DNA from: Eubacteriales Family XIII. Incertae Sedis bacterium
Lineage (GTDB): Bacteria; Bacillota; Clostridia; Peptostreptococcales; Anaerovoracaceae
Assembly (NCBI GenBank): GCA_031266795.1
Contig: JAISAI010000040.1
Location: 1 to 32,019, forward strand
Direction: 5' to 3'
Length of the DNA stretch: 32,019 nt
The notes beneath the pieces are model-generated. The model ran no database searches and was not told the origin of the DNA. It worked only from the letters and a program-made list of their open reading frames with translations. This document shows, one piece after another, positions 21,874-30,448 of the stretch (the stretch's first letter is position 1; each line of letters begins with the position of its first letter). Both the position numbers and the translations under genes were made by a program.

Positions 21874-23175
21874 ATGAATGTGGTGGACTTCTTCGGGCAA
21901 ACCGTTAATAGGAATTTTCGGCGGCATCCGCGCTTTACGCGCGGCTTCGTCAGGCTCGGCTACGCGGCGCAGCAGCGCATGCTGCGCGGGAAGCGCGGCG
22001 ACAGGCGGCTCCCGTCGCAGATACTGCTTGAGCAGCTTTCCATGCGCGCGATGCGCGCTCCGCTTTCTGATCCATCCCGGACGGCCATCGTGAATATGTT
22101 CGCCCCCGCAGAGCTGCTGCACGCCATGGGGCTGCACCCGCTCTGCGCGGAGGGTTTCTCGTCGTATCTGTCGGGCGGCAGGTGCGAGCGCGGCTTTCTC
22201 GACTACGCCTCGGAGCGCGGCGTGCCGGAGACCTTCTGCTCGTATCATCGGGCGCTCATCGGCGCCGTCCTCGCTGATCTCGTACCGAAACCGCGCTTTA
22301 TCATCTCTTCGAGCTCCGTGTGCGACGCGAACACGAGCACGTTCCGGACGGTGGCCGCGCACTACGGCATGGACGCGTTCTACATCGACGTGCCCCACGA
22401 AGAGAGCGGGGATGCGGTAGCGTACGTGCGGGGGCAGCTCGAGGACTTGGTGCGCCTGCTCGAGGACGGCATGGGCAAAAGGATGGATGAGGAGGCGCTC
22501 GGGCGCGCGGTCAGGAATACAAACGCTTCCGTCAGGTATCAGCTGAAATTTATAGAGGAACTCTCGCGCAGGGATTTTTACACGTATATAGCGGCTGAGA
22601 TGCACCGGATCATCGCAGGGCACAATCTGCTCGGGACGGACGAGGCGCTCGCGTTTTTTCGCGCGCAGTACGAGGATATACTCGGGTCGCCGCCGCTGGG
22701 TGGCGGCGCGGGGGCGGGGCGGCGAAAGCGCGTCATATGGTGCCATGTGCTGCCTTACTATGTGGCGCCGCTCAAGGAGGCGTTCAACTTTTCCGACAGG
22801 TATCAGCTCCTCATGAGCGACCTGAACTACGATCAGCTCATAGGGCTCGACGCGGGGGACGTGCTCGGCTCTATGGCGCGCCGGCTCATCACGAACCATT
22901 TCAACGGGAGCGCGGAGCGCCGCGCGGCGTCCGTGACGGATATGGCGAGGAAGCTCGGGGCGGACGGGGCCGTGATATTCTGCCACTGGGGCTGCAAGCA
23001 CTCGAACGGCGGCGCGTTCATGCTGCGCGACGCGCTGAAGGACGCCGGCGTGCACACGCTCGTTCTCGACGGCGACGCGTGCGACCGGCGCAACACGAAC
23101 GAGGGGCAGTTCGCCACGCGCTTGCAGGCTTTTCTCGAGATTTTGGACGGGCGACAGGGCGGGGCGGCATGGTAG
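21874..23175 (+). CDS. 2-hydroxyacyl-CoA dehydratase/BcrBC-type subunit (HgdB family)
   Basis: The 433-aa protein belongs to the pfam06050 HgdB/BcrC group of iron-sulfur enzymes, which includes 2-hydroxyacyl-CoA dehydratases, benzoyl-CoA reductases and double-cubane cluster proteins. Seen are TAIVNMFAPAELLHAMGLHPLCAEGFSSYLSGGR, then SSSSVCDANTSTF, then FYIDVP, and a C-terminal DGDACDRRNTNEGQFATRLQAFLE. Several Cys residues could bind an Fe-S cluster. It overlaps the next ORF, which carries a second such module and the activator, so the substrate reductase and activator form one operon. The substrate is unknown. The start lacks a clear ribosome site, perhaps because the prophage sits just upstream. 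Confidence 0.85.
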   Translation: MNVVDFFGQTVNRNFRRHPRFTRGFVRLGYAAQQRMLRGKRGDRRLPSQILLEQLSMRAMRAPLSDPSRTAIVNMFAPAELLHAMGLHPLCAEGFSSYLSGGRCERGFLDYASERGVPETFCSYHRALIGAVLADLVPKPRFIISSSSVCDANTSTFRTVAAHYGMDAFYIDVPHEESGDAVAYVRGQLEDLVRLLEDGMGKRMDEEALGRAVRNTNASVRYQLKFIEELSRRDFYTYIAAEMHRIIAGHNLLGTDEALAFFRAQYEDILGSPPLGGGAGAGRRKRVIWCHVLPYYVAPLKEAFNFSDRYQLLMSDLNYDQLIGLDAGDVLGSMARRLITNHFNGSAERRAASVTDMARKLGADGAVIFCHWGCKHSNGGAFMLRDALKDAGVHTLVLDGDACDRRNTNEGQFATRLQAFLEILDGRQGGAAW

Positions 23176-25085
23176 GCTACGTATGCAAGTACACGCCCAT
23201 CGAGGTGTTCGCGGGCTTCGGCGAGGCGCCCTCGTTCTTGTTGCCGGAGGAGGCGTCGTACGACTGCGCCGACAGCCTGATGTGGCCGGCCGTGTGCGGC
23301 TACGCCAAGTCCGTGCTTCAATGCCTGCACGAGGGCGACGGCGGCGCTTGCGCTTGCGGCGCTGCGGTGTTCACGGACTGCTGCGACGCGATGAAGCGGG
23401 TGTACGACATACTGTCGCGCGGCGCGGTTCAGGCGGGCGGCGCTACGGACATCGGCGCTTCTGCGGAACATGCGGGATCGGCGTATGCCGGCGCTCCCCC
23501 GGAGTCCGCCGGCGCGGTGGCCGCGCCGTTCATGGTATGGCTTCCCCGCGTGATAACGGACGCTTCTATCCGCGAATACGCGCGCGGCGTCGGCTCGTTC
23601 ATCGAGCGGTATGAGGCGTACTGCGGACGGCGTTTCGATGTCCCGGCGTTTCTCCGCGCGTGTGCCCGCGCGAATGCGGGCAATGGCCCGGCGCGTGACG
23701 GCGAGGGCTATGTCGCGCTCATGGGGGCGCGCGCGCCGGCCTCGCTCATGAACGCGGCGCAGGGGCTCTGTGCGCTTCCCGTGCGCAATCTCACGTGCGG
23801 CTCGGGCGAGCGGAAATTTTCCGGTATTCCGGACGCCGACAGGGTGAACAACGCCGGGGTGGGCAATGGCGGGGTGAGCGCCGGACGCGCGGGTCTCACG
23901 GACGAGTTGCTGATTTGGTACGCGGGCGAGCTGCTCGCGCAGACGCCGTGCATGCGCATGAACGACAGCGGCGCGCGGAGCGCATTGACGGGCGACCCCA
24001 GTCTTAAAGCGGTCGTCTACCATACGATACAGTTCTGCGATTTTTACGGGTTTGAGTACGCGCGCCTGCCGCAGGGTGTCCCCGCGCTGAAGCTCGAGAC
24101 GGACTATACGCCGGCGTCCTCGGGACAGCTCGCCACGCGCCTGCAGGCGTTTTTCGAGAGCAACGGCATGCTCCTCGCGGACGCGCGCGCCCGGGCGCCC
24201 GAGAGCGCCGGGCCGTCGCACACCGGACGCGGCCCCGCGGACTATGGGGCGTTCCGTATTACGGGCAACGACAGGAGGGACGACATGCCAAACAGATACT
24301 ATGCGGGCGTGGACAGCGGCTCCACGTCCACGAACGCCGTCGTCATAGACGCGGACGCGGAGATCGTCGCGTCTTCGACCGTGCCCACGGGAGCGGACAG
24401 CGCCGCGGCCGCGAGGATGGCCTTGAGCGAGGCGCTCGCGGAAGCGCATAGTACCGAAGGCGAACTCGCGGCCATCGTCGCCACGGGCTACGGCAGGGTC
24501 TCCGTCCCGTTCGCGGCCCAAGACGTGACGGAGATCACCTGTCACGCCAAGGGCGCGCACCGGCTCGCTCCGGGGGCGCGCACGGTGATAGACATCGGCG
24601 GGCAGGACAGCAAGGTCATCCGGCTAAGCCCCGACGGGAGCGTGACGGAGTTTTCGATGAACGACAAATGCGCGGCCGGCACGGGGCGCTTCCTTGAGCT
24701 CATGGCCGCCACGCTCGGCATGGATATGGACGAGATGGCCCGCGCGGGATTGCGCCCGGGCGAGACGGTGGATATTTCGAGCATGTGCGCCGTGTTCGCC
24801 GAGTCGGAGGTGATTTCCCTCATCGCGCGGGGCAAGAGCATCGAGGATATAGTGTGGGGCGTCGATCTCGCCATAGCGGGCCGCGTCGCGAGCATGGCCA
24901 CGCGCCTCGGCGCGGAGGCGCCGTACGTGATGACGGGCGGCGTCGCGAACAACGCGGGCGTCGTCAAAGCGCTTGGCGAAAAGCTGCGCGAAAGGAGCGG
25001 GCGGCATGGCGGCCTGACCGTGCCCGGCTCACCGCAGATATGCGGCGCCCTCGGCGCGGCGCTCATCGCGCGTGATACCGCGTAA
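23169..25085 (+). CDS. Fused HgdB-type module and BadF/HgdC-type ATPase activator
   Basis: The 638-aa ORF overlaps the previous stop. Residues 1 to about 345 form a second HgdB-like module with CKYTPIEVF, FTDCCDAMKRVYD, LPRVITD and TRLQAFFES; an Ala/Gly-rich linker follows. Residues 373-638 are an ASKHA activator: AGVDSGSTSTNAVV (phosphate 1), DIGGQDSK (phosphate 2), GGVANNAG (adenosine), and the cluster ligands Cys501 in DKCAAGTG and Cys540 in SSMCAVF. The activator hydrolyses ATP to push an electron into its dehydratase partner. A strong internal ribosome site and ATG at 24285 suggest that a free activator is also made. The 21874 and 23169 modules probably form the paired dehydratase subunits. 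Confidence 0.85.
   Translation: MVGYVCKYTPIEVFAGFGEAPSFLLPEEASYDCADSLMWPAVCGYAKSVLQCLHEGDGGACACGAAVFTDCCDAMKRVYDILSRGAVQAGGATDIGASAEHAGSAYAGAPPESAGAVAAPFMVWLPRVITDASIREYARGVGSFIERYEAYCGRRFDVPAFLRACARANAGNGPARDGEGYVALMGARAPASLMNAAQGLCALPVRNLTCGSGERKFSGIPDADRVNNAGVGNGGVSAGRAGLTDELLIWYAGELLAQTPCMRMNDSGARSALTGDPSLKAVVYHTIQFCDFYGFEYARLPQGVPALKLETDYTPASSGQLATRLQAFFESNGMLLADARARAPESAGPSHTGRGPADYGAFRITGNDRRDDMPNRYYAGVDSGSTSTNAVVIDADAEIVASSTVPTGADSAAAARMALSEALAEAHSTEGELAAIVATGYGRVSVPFAAQDVTEITCHAKGAHRLAPGARTVIDIGGQDSKVIRLSPDGSVTEFSMNDKCAAGTGRFLELMAATLGMDMDEMARAGLRPGETVDISSMCAVFAESEVISLIARGKSIEDIVWGVDLAIAGRVASMATRLGAEAPYVMTGGVANNAGVVKALGEKLRERSGRHGGLTVPGSPQICGALGAALIARDTA
24285..25085 (+). CDS. Possible stand-alone activator from an internal start
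   Basis: AGGAGG (24273-24278) lies 6 nt before ATG 24285, which opens MPNRYYAGVDSGSTS, the natural beginning of a BadF/HgdC activator. The product of 266 aa is the usual length of a free activator. Since the activator must dock to and leave its partner, a separate product is plausible even though the frame is continuous with the upstream module. Confidence 0.5.
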   Translation: MPNRYYAGVDSGSTSTNAVVIDADAEIVASSTVPTGADSAAAARMALSEALAEAHSTEGELAAIVATGYGRVSVPFAAQDVTEITCHAKGAHRLAPGARTVIDIGGQDSKVIRLSPDGSVTEFSMNDKCAAGTGRFLELMAATLGMDMDEMARAGLRPGETVDISSMCAVFAESEVISLIARGKSIEDIVWGVDLAIAGRVASMATRLGAEAPYVMTGGVANNAGVVKALGEKLRERSGRHGGLTVPGSPQICGALGAALIARDTA

Positions 25086-25230
25086 GCGTGACCGTTGAGT
25101 AGTAACTCCTACGCGCAGAGCCGCCCCACATCATATATAATAGTAGAATAATTGGAGGATGACGAGCGGGGCGCCCGCCGGTCAGGCGGCTGTGGACTGA
25201 GCCGACAAAAAAGGCGACAGGGATCATTAC
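25086..25230 (+). promoter_or_regulatory. Intergenic leader of the formate/nitrite transporter with TATAAT
   Basis: A perfect TATAAT lies at 25136-25141 in an AT-rich pocket. No good -35 was found 16-18 nt upstream. The following leader of about 85 nt has a small GC hairpin (CCGCC/GGCGG around GGTCA). AGGGA lies 7 nt before the ATG. No known riboswitch consensus was recognised. Confidence 0.4.
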
Positions 25231-26136
25231 ATGGAAAAGATATTGAAACCGGATGAAATACTGAACGTGAGCTTGGACGTCGCGGAGACGAAGGCAGGCG
25301 GCGGCTTCGTGAAGCTGCTCGTGCTCGCGGTACTCGCGGGCGCGTTCATCGCGTTCGGCGCGGAGGGCTCGAGCATCGCGGCGTACAGCCTCCTCGCCGA
25401 GCCCTCCACCTACGGGCTCGGCAGGGCGCTCGCCGGCGCGATATTCCCCGTGGGGCTCATCCTCGTCGTCATCGCCGGCGCGGAGCTCTTCACGGGCAAC
25501 GTGCTCATAGTCGGAGCGGTGGCGGCGAGGCGCGTGAGCCCCGGCGCGCTGCTGCGCAACTGGGGCATAGTCTACCTCGGCAACTTCATCGGCGCTCTGC
25601 TCATCGTGTGGCTCATCGCCGCGGGCGGCCAGCTTCACGGCGGCGCGGATATGCTCGGCGCGGTCACGATCAAGATCGCTGCGGGCAAGGCAGGCCTGAG
25701 CTTTTCGTCGGCGCTCGCGCTCGGCGTCATGTGCAACTGGCTCGTGTGCCTCGCGGTCTGGCTCGCCTACGCCTCGAGCACCGTGCAGGGCAAGATCGCG
25801 GGCATATTCTTTCCCGTCATGCTCTTTGTGCTTTCCGGCTTCGAGCACAGCATCGCGAATATGTATTACATTCCCGCCGGCATCCTCGCGAAGTCCAATC
25901 CCTCGTTTGCCCGCGCCGCGCTCGACATCGGCGTGACGCAGCAGCAGATCGACGGCCTGACGTGGGCGTCGTTCTTCGGAGGCAACCTGCCGCCCGTCAC
26001 GCTCGGCAACATCATCGGCGGCGCGGTATTCGTGTCCTTAGCCTACCTCGCGGCCTATGGCTTGAAGAAAAAAAACGCCGGCCCGAGGGTGGTAGACGCG
26101 GATAGCCTGCGCGACGAGATAAGGAAGGAATGGTAG
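25231..26136 (+). CDS. Formate/nitrite transporter family channel
   Basis: The 301-aa membrane protein is a pentameric FocA/NirC-type channel for formate, nitrite or another small anion. It has about six hydrophobic segments and the family signatures VIAGAELFTGN (near residue 90) and GFEHSIANMYYIP (near 210), with the half-helices at NFIGALL and GGNLPPVTLGNIIGG. No regulator gene adjoins it. In a fermenting anaerobe it probably exports or takes up formate, which suits the adjacent radical and iron-sulfur fermentative genes, but the substrate cannot be fixed by sequence. Confidence 0.93.
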   Translation: MEKILKPDEILNVSLDVAETKAGGGFVKLLVLAVLAGAFIAFGAEGSSIAAYSLLAEPSTYGLGRALAGAIFPVGLILVVIAGAELFTGNVLIVGAVAARRVSPGALLRNWGIVYLGNFIGALLIVWLIAAGGQLHGGADMLGAVTIKIAAGKAGLSFSSALALGVMCNWLVCLAVWLAYASSTVQGKIAGIFFPVMLFVLSGFEHSIANMYYIPAGILAKSNPSFARAALDIGVTQQQIDGLTWASFFGGNLPPVTLGNIIGGAVFVSLAYLAAYGLKKKNAGPRVVDADSLRDEIRKEW

Positions 26137-26181
26137 GGCAGGCACGGATGGCTTTGGAGGTTAAAATAATAATAACAACGT

Positions 26182-27189
26182 ATGAATATTTCCAGTATAA
26201 ACATAAGTGAGATAGAGGGATTTTTGTTTGGAAGCGCGGAGGACGAGGCGGGCGCTACGGGATGTAGCGTCGTCGTGTGCCCCGGCGGCGCGGTGGCCGG
26301 CGTGGACGTGCGCGGCGGCGGCCCCGCTACGCGCGAGACGGATCTGCTCTCACCCGAAAGAAGGATAGAGCGCGTGCACGCCGTCGTGCTGTCCGGAGGG
26401 AGCGCCTTCGGGCTCGATGCGGCATCCGGCGTCGTGGCGTATCTCGAATCAAAAGGCATAGGCTATGAAACCCTCGTTGCGAACGTACCCATCGTGTGCG
26501 GCGCGTCCCTGTTCGATCTGCTCGTAGGCGACCCGGCGGCGAGGCCCGATAAGGATATGGGGCGTAGGGCCTGTGAGGAAGCGTTCGCGGGAGCGCCGCC
26601 GCGCGAGGGCAATTGCGGCGCCGGTACGGGCGCGACCGTCGGTAAGTACCTCGGCCCGGCGCGCATGATGAAGTCCGGCCTCGGCTTCGCGGCCGTACGC
26701 GTAGGCGATGTCAAGGTCGGCGCCGTGGCCGCGGTCAACGCCATAGGGGACGTACGCGACCCTGATACCGGAGAGCTCGTCGCGGGTATGCTGTCGGAGG
26801 GCGGCGGCGCCATCGTCGGCGCATCAGACGCTCTGTACGCGGCTATCGAACAGGGCCGCGACGTGTTGACTCAGGGCGGCCCCGGAACGAACGCCGGCGG
26901 CGTATCCGAGAACACGACCTTGCTGTGCGTCGTCACGAACGCTATCATGACGAAGGCGCAGGCCAGTAGGATGGCGACGCTCGCTCACGACGGCATGGCG
27001 CGGGCTGTGCGCCCCGTCCACACATCGGCTGACGGCGACGCGGCTTTCGCGCTCGCGTCGTGCGTGGCGCGCGCGGACGCCGACGCCGTGTCGTGCCTCG
27101 CGGCGGACATGGCGGCGGCCGCGATAAAGCGGGCCGCGCTCGCCGCGAAGCCCGCGTACGGCCTGAAAGCGGCGGAGGACTTCCGTTGA
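26182..27189 (+). CDS. P1 family peptidase (DmpA/S58-like)
   Basis: The 335-aa protein resembles DmpA-type L-aminopeptidase/D-esterases, which self-cleave to form an N-terminal nucleophile. Seen are the N-terminal GATGCSVVVCPGGAVAGVDVRGGGPATRETDLLSPERRIERVHAVVLSGGSAFGLDAASGVV and a segment GNCGAGTGATVGKYLG. The conserved cleavage-site region NTTLLCVVTNA lies near residue 250. It probably acts in the cytosol on small peptides. The ribosome site is doubtful: GGAGG lies about 21 nt upstream of ATG 26182. The gene runs into prmA with overlap. Confidence 0.9.
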   Translation: MNISSINISEIEGFLFGSAEDEAGATGCSVVVCPGGAVAGVDVRGGGPATRETDLLSPERRIERVHAVVLSGGSAFGLDAASGVVAYLESKGIGYETLVANVPIVCGASLFDLLVGDPAARPDKDMGRRACEEAFAGAPPREGNCGAGTGATVGKYLGPARMMKSGLGFAAVRVGDVKVGAVAAVNAIGDVRDPDTGELVAGMLSEGGGAIVGASDALYAAIEQGRDVLTQGGPGTNAGGVSENTTLLCVVTNAIMTKAQASRMATLAHDGMARAVRPVHTSADGDAAFALASCVARADADAVSCLAADMAAAAIKRAALAAKPAYGLKAAEDFR

Positions 27190-28184
27190 ATTTGAAAGAA
27201 CGCCCCTATACGGAAACCAAAATTTATACGACGAGTGCGGGAGTGGAGCCCGTGAGCGCCTTGCTCTCGACGTTCGGCGTCACGCAGCTGAGCGTCGAGG
27301 ATAGCGGCGACCTCCGAGCCATCATCGAGGCTAAGGACTGGCTCGGTTGGGACTATATAGATGAAGGCTTAGCGGACGAAGCGCGTAGCGGCGAGGGTGA
27401 GGCCGTGCTGACGTTTTATACGGAGGGCACGGACGAGGGCGCGGCGCTGCTCACGCGGATAAAGACCGGGCTCATGATGCTGAAAGCGGACGAGCAGTAC
27501 GGCGAATACGGCGCCGCCGCCGACTTCGGCAGGCTCTACGCGGAGTCGGGGCCTCTGCCTGACGAATGGAAAGACAAGTGGAAAGAGGGGTTCAAGGCGT
27601 TTCGCGCTACGGGCCGCATCGTCGTCCGCCCCTCGTGGGACACGGACGACCTCGCGGGCGAGGGTGAAATAGTCGTAAGCATAGATCCGGGGATGGCCTT
27701 CGGCACGGGGACCCATGAGACGACGGCCATGTGCCTGACGGCGCTCGAACGCTTCGTGAGGCCGGGCATGAGCGTACTCGACATAGGGACGGGCTCGGGC
27801 ATACTCGCGATCACCGCGTCCCTGCTCGGCGCGGAGCGCGTGACGGCTATCGAGTACGATGCGGACGCCGCCGCGTCAGCGTCCGCAAATTTCGGGCTCA
27901 ACGGCGTGGCGGGCCGCGTGAAGCTGATCGAGGGCGACATCCGGGAGCTCGCCGGGAGTATCGGGGCGTACGACGTGGTAGTCGCGAATATCACGAGCGG
28001 GCTCGTGCATCGTATCGCGGCGACGCTCCCGGCGCTCACTGCGCGCGGCGGCAAGCTCATAGTTTCCGGCCTGCTCGCGGAGGAAGAAACAAGGATGAAA
28101 GACGCGCTCACGGGAGCGGGATTTATTATTGCTTCAACAGAAACGAGAGGGGAGTGGCTCACGTTATGCGCAGATTTTTTGTAG
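27186..28184 (+). CDS. prmA: Ribosomal protein L11 methyltransferase
   Basis: PrmA uses S-adenosylmethionine to trimethylate ribosomal protein L11. The 332-aa protein has the family N-terminal domain (KERPYTETKIYTTSAGVEPVSALLSTFGVTQLSVED) and the linker WKEGFKAFR. The methyltransferase core follows: PGMAFGTGTHETT, then DIGTGSG at residues 199-205, and VVANITSG, the NPPF-like loop. The TTG start at 27186 overlaps the previous stop and has GGAGG 7 nt upstream. rsmE follows with a 19-nt overlap, the usual Firmicutes order. Confidence 0.93.
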   Translation: MNLKERPYTETKIYTTSAGVEPVSALLSTFGVTQLSVEDSGDLRAIIEAKDWLGWDYIDEGLADEARSGEGEAVLTFYTEGTDEGAALLTRIKTGLMMLKADEQYGEYGAAADFGRLYAESGPLPDEWKDKWKEGFKAFRATGRIVVRPSWDTDDLAGEGEIVVSIDPGMAFGTGTHETTAMCLTALERFVRPGMSVLDIGTGSGILAITASLLGAERVTAIEYDADAAASASANFGLNGVAGRVKLIEGDIRELAGSIGAYDVVVANITSGLVHRIAATLPALTARGGKLIVSGLLAEEETRMKDALTGAGFIIASTETRGEWLTLCADFL

Positions 28185-28933
28185 ATGCGGACGCCGTCAG
28201 GGACGGCAAGATATATATCGAGGATGAGGGCGACGTGCGGCACATACGCGACTCGCTGCGCATGAAGCCGGGCGACGTTCTCTCCTTATGCGACGGCGCG
28301 GGGCGTGAGTACGAGGGCGGGATAGACGAGATAGGCGAGGCCGTGACGCTTTCGATCAGCGACATCACTCACGCCGTGGAGCCGCGAACGAAGATCACGC
28401 TGTACCAGTGCGTACCCAAGCAGGGCAAGATGGAGACCGTGATACAGAAGTCGACGGAGCTCGGCGCGATTCGCTTCGTCCCGGTTTTTTCAGAGCGCAG
28501 CGTACCGAGGCCGAGTGACGGCGGGCGCAAGATGGAGCGCTGGAGGCGCGTGGCGGAGTCGGCGTCGAAGCAGTCGGGGCGCGGGCTCGTGCCGGTCGTG
28601 GATGTTCCGCTCACGCTCGCGGAGGCCGTGGGGACATTTGGCGAGTACGACCTGACTATCTTCCCGTATGAGAACGAGGATCGCGACACGATCAAGGACG
28701 TCCTGCGCGGCCACGCAGCGGCGCTCGGGGACGCTGGCGCCGCAGGCGGGTCGCCCGACAGGGGCGCGCGCGTCGCGGTCGTCATAGGCCCCGAGGGTGG
28801 ATTCACGGACGCGGAAGCGTTCGCGATAGAGAGCGCGGGCGCGTCGCCGTGCTCGCTCGGCGCCACGATACTGAGGACAGAAACAGCCGGGCCGGCAGTA
28901 GTGGCTATGATCTTGTACGAATTGGAATTGTAG
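28166..28933 (+). CDS. rsmE: 16S rRNA (uracil-1498-N3)-methyltransferase
   Basis: RsmE methylates U1498 in 16S rRNA near the decoding site. The 255-aa protein opens MRRFFVDADAVRDGKIYIEDEGDVRHIRDSLRMKPGDVLSLCDGAG, the PUA-like N-terminal part. Its SPOUT knot is seen in VVIGPEGGFTDAEAFAIESAG and LGATILRTETA. ATG 28166 lies inside the end of prmA, so the two are coupled. Length and motifs are normal. A hairpin element begins 7 nt after the stop and separates it from mtaB. Confidence 0.94.
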   Translation: MRRFFVDADAVRDGKIYIEDEGDVRHIRDSLRMKPGDVLSLCDGAGREYEGGIDEIGEAVTLSISDITHAVEPRTKITLYQCVPKQGKMETVIQKSTELGAIRFVPVFSERSVPRPSDGGRKMERWRRVAESASKQSGRGLVPVVDVPLTLAEAVGTFGEYDLTIFPYENEDRDTIKDVLRGHAAALGDAGAAGGSPDRGARVAVVIGPEGGFTDAEAFAIESAGASPCSLGATILRTETAGPAVVAMILYELEL

Positions 28934-28940
28934 AAAGGTG

Positions 28941-29084
28941 ACTATTCAGACATGCTTGTCTTTTTTCCGCATAGCACGCGCTTTTACACAGAACCCGTGC
29001 TCGCGTACCTCAAAGTACGCTCCGCGCGGAACCTGTGCAAAAGCACGCACTCTGCGAAAAAAATCCTAAGCATGTCTGAATAGT
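28941..29084. repeat. 144-bp hairpin element, MITE-like
   Basis: The ends are a 17-bp perfect inverted repeat (ACTATTCAGACATGCTT at 28941-28957; its complement at 29068-29084). Further inside are imperfect arms with GCTTTT/AAAAGC and CACAG/CTGTG pairing, and a perfect GCGTAC/GTACGC stem at 29003-29008 and 29015-29020. The whole folds as one long stem about a 6-base loop. No protein is encoded. No target duplication was seen. Confidence 0.75.
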
Positions 29085-29094
29085 TATGATATAA

Positions 29095-30363
29095 ATGAAA
29101 ATCGCATTCTATACGCTCGGCTGCAAGGTCAATCAGTACGAAACGCAGGCGCTTTCCGAACGCTTCGCGGCGCTCGGCTTCGAGGTCGTGGGGACGGAGG
29201 AAAAAGCTGACGTCTACGTCGTCAATTCGTGCACCGTCACGGGCATAGCGGACCGGAAGTCGCGCAAGCTCGCGCGCCGCTCGAAACGCATGAGCCCGGA
29301 CGCGCTGACCGTGCTGACGGGATGCTACGCCGAGGTGGGCGCGGACGACCTGAAAGGCGTGGAAGAGATAGACATGGTCGTGGGGAACGGCGACAAGGAG
29401 AGCTTGCCGGAACTGATTGCGGACGCGGTCGGCGCGCGCGGGGGAAGCTCGTCCGCATCCGCCTGCGCCGCGCCGGGAGACCGTGATCTGCCGGACGGCG
29501 TGACGGGGCTCGCCGACCGCGCGAGGGCGTACATCAAGATCGAGGACGGCTGCGACAGGAGCTGCTCGTACTGCATAGTGCCGGCCGCGCGCGGCAAAGT
29601 CAGGAGCAGGGAGCTCAGCGACATTCAGGCGGAGGCGCGCGCATTGGTCGCGAACGGATACAAGGAGATTGTGCTCACGGGAGTGAACGCCGCGCTGTAC
29701 GGAGGCGCCGGCGGACGCGGGATCATCGACGCGGTCGACGCCGTATCGAAGATAGGCGGCGACTTCCGCGTGAGGCTGAGCAGCCTCGAACCCACGGTCA
29801 TAGACGCCGCCTACGCGGCCGAGCTCATAAAGCGCGAGATACTGTGCCCGCATCTCCACCTGTCGCTGCAGAGCGGCTCGGACGCCGTGCTGTCCGCCAT
29901 GAACAGGGGCTACGCCATGCGCGGCTATCTTCGCATAGCGGAGGTACTCAAGCGCCACGACCCGCTGTTTTCGATAACGACGGACATCATAGCCGGCTTC
30001 CCCGGCGAAACGGAAGCGGATCACGAGGCGTCGATGAAAGCGATAAATGACGTAGGCTTTTCGCGTATCCACGTGTTCAGGTATTCGCGTAGGCCCGGTA
30101 CGCCGGCCGCAGGCATGCCGGGCCAGATACCGTCAAAGCTAAAGGCGGAGCGCAGCCGCGCGCTCATCGCGGAGGGAGAGAAGTCGGCGAATCTATTTTT
30201 GAATAAAAATACCGGAACCCGGCGCAGGACGCTGTTCTACGGTTCGGATGGGAGTGGGATGTACCGAGGCGTCACGGACAACGGCATAGAGGTGAGGCAA
30301 AAATCCGCCGAAGATATTTCAAACGAGTTCAGGGATATAAGGCTCGATAGTCTATATATATAA
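29095..30363 (+). CDS. mtaB: tRNA N6-threonylcarbamoyladenosine methylthiotransferase
   Basis: MtaB adds a methylthio group to t6A37 of tRNAs that read ANN codons. It is a radical-SAM enzyme with two iron-sulfur clusters. The 422-aa protein has the N-terminal cluster cysteines C10, C46 and C77, the radical-SAM motif C153-x3-C157-x2-C160 (CDRSCSYC), and a C-terminal TRAM-like end (RRTLFYGSDG...). It is placed after prmA-rsmE, as in many Clostridia. No ribosome site precedes ATG 29095: the hairpin element ends 10 nt before it, which may have changed its expression. Confidence 0.93.
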   Translation: MKIAFYTLGCKVNQYETQALSERFAALGFEVVGTEEKADVYVVNSCTVTGIADRKSRKLARRSKRMSPDALTVLTGCYAEVGADDLKGVEEIDMVVGNGDKESLPELIADAVGARGGSSSASACAAPGDRDLPDGVTGLADRARAYIKIEDGCDRSCSYCIVPAARGKVRSRELSDIQAEARALVANGYKEIVLTGVNAALYGGAGGRGIIDAVDAVSKIGGDFRVRLSSLEPTVIDAAYAAELIKREILCPHLHLSLQSGSDAVLSAMNRGYAMRGYLRIAEVLKRHDPLFSITTDIIAGFPGETEADHEASMKAINDVGFSRIHVFRYSRRPGTPAAGMPGQIPSKLKAERSRALIAEGEKSANLFLNKNTGTRRRTLFYGSDGSGMYRGVTDNGIEVRQKSAEDISNEFRDIRLDSLYI

Positions 30364-30373
30364 TTACGCCGCA

Positions 30374-30398
30374 AAATACACGGTGTATTTGTTATAAT
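30374..30398 (+). promoter_or_regulatory. Promoter and palindromic operator of the SorC-type gene
   Basis: A perfect palindrome AAATACAC-G-GTGTATTT (30374-30390) ends 2 nt before a perfect TATAAT (30393-30398). It thus covers the spacer and part of the -35 region, where a bound repressor would block polymerase. Autoregulation by the following gene is inferred. Confidence 0.6.
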
Positions 30399-30448
30399 TT
30401 ATGGCGGGACTTCAATTTGCTATTTGGTGCACAGACGGAGGAGACGGA

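Noticed and set aside
22833-24560. Long open minus-strand frame (about 575 codons) opposite the dehydratase/activator genes
   Set aside because: It is Arg/Ala/His-rich with no recognisable motif, as expected for the mirror frame of a GC-rich gene. The plus strand has clear Fe-S enzyme and ATPase motifs.
25142-25230. Riboswitch before the formate/nitrite transporter
   Set aside because: Only a small GC hairpin is seen. No known aptamer consensus could be matched.
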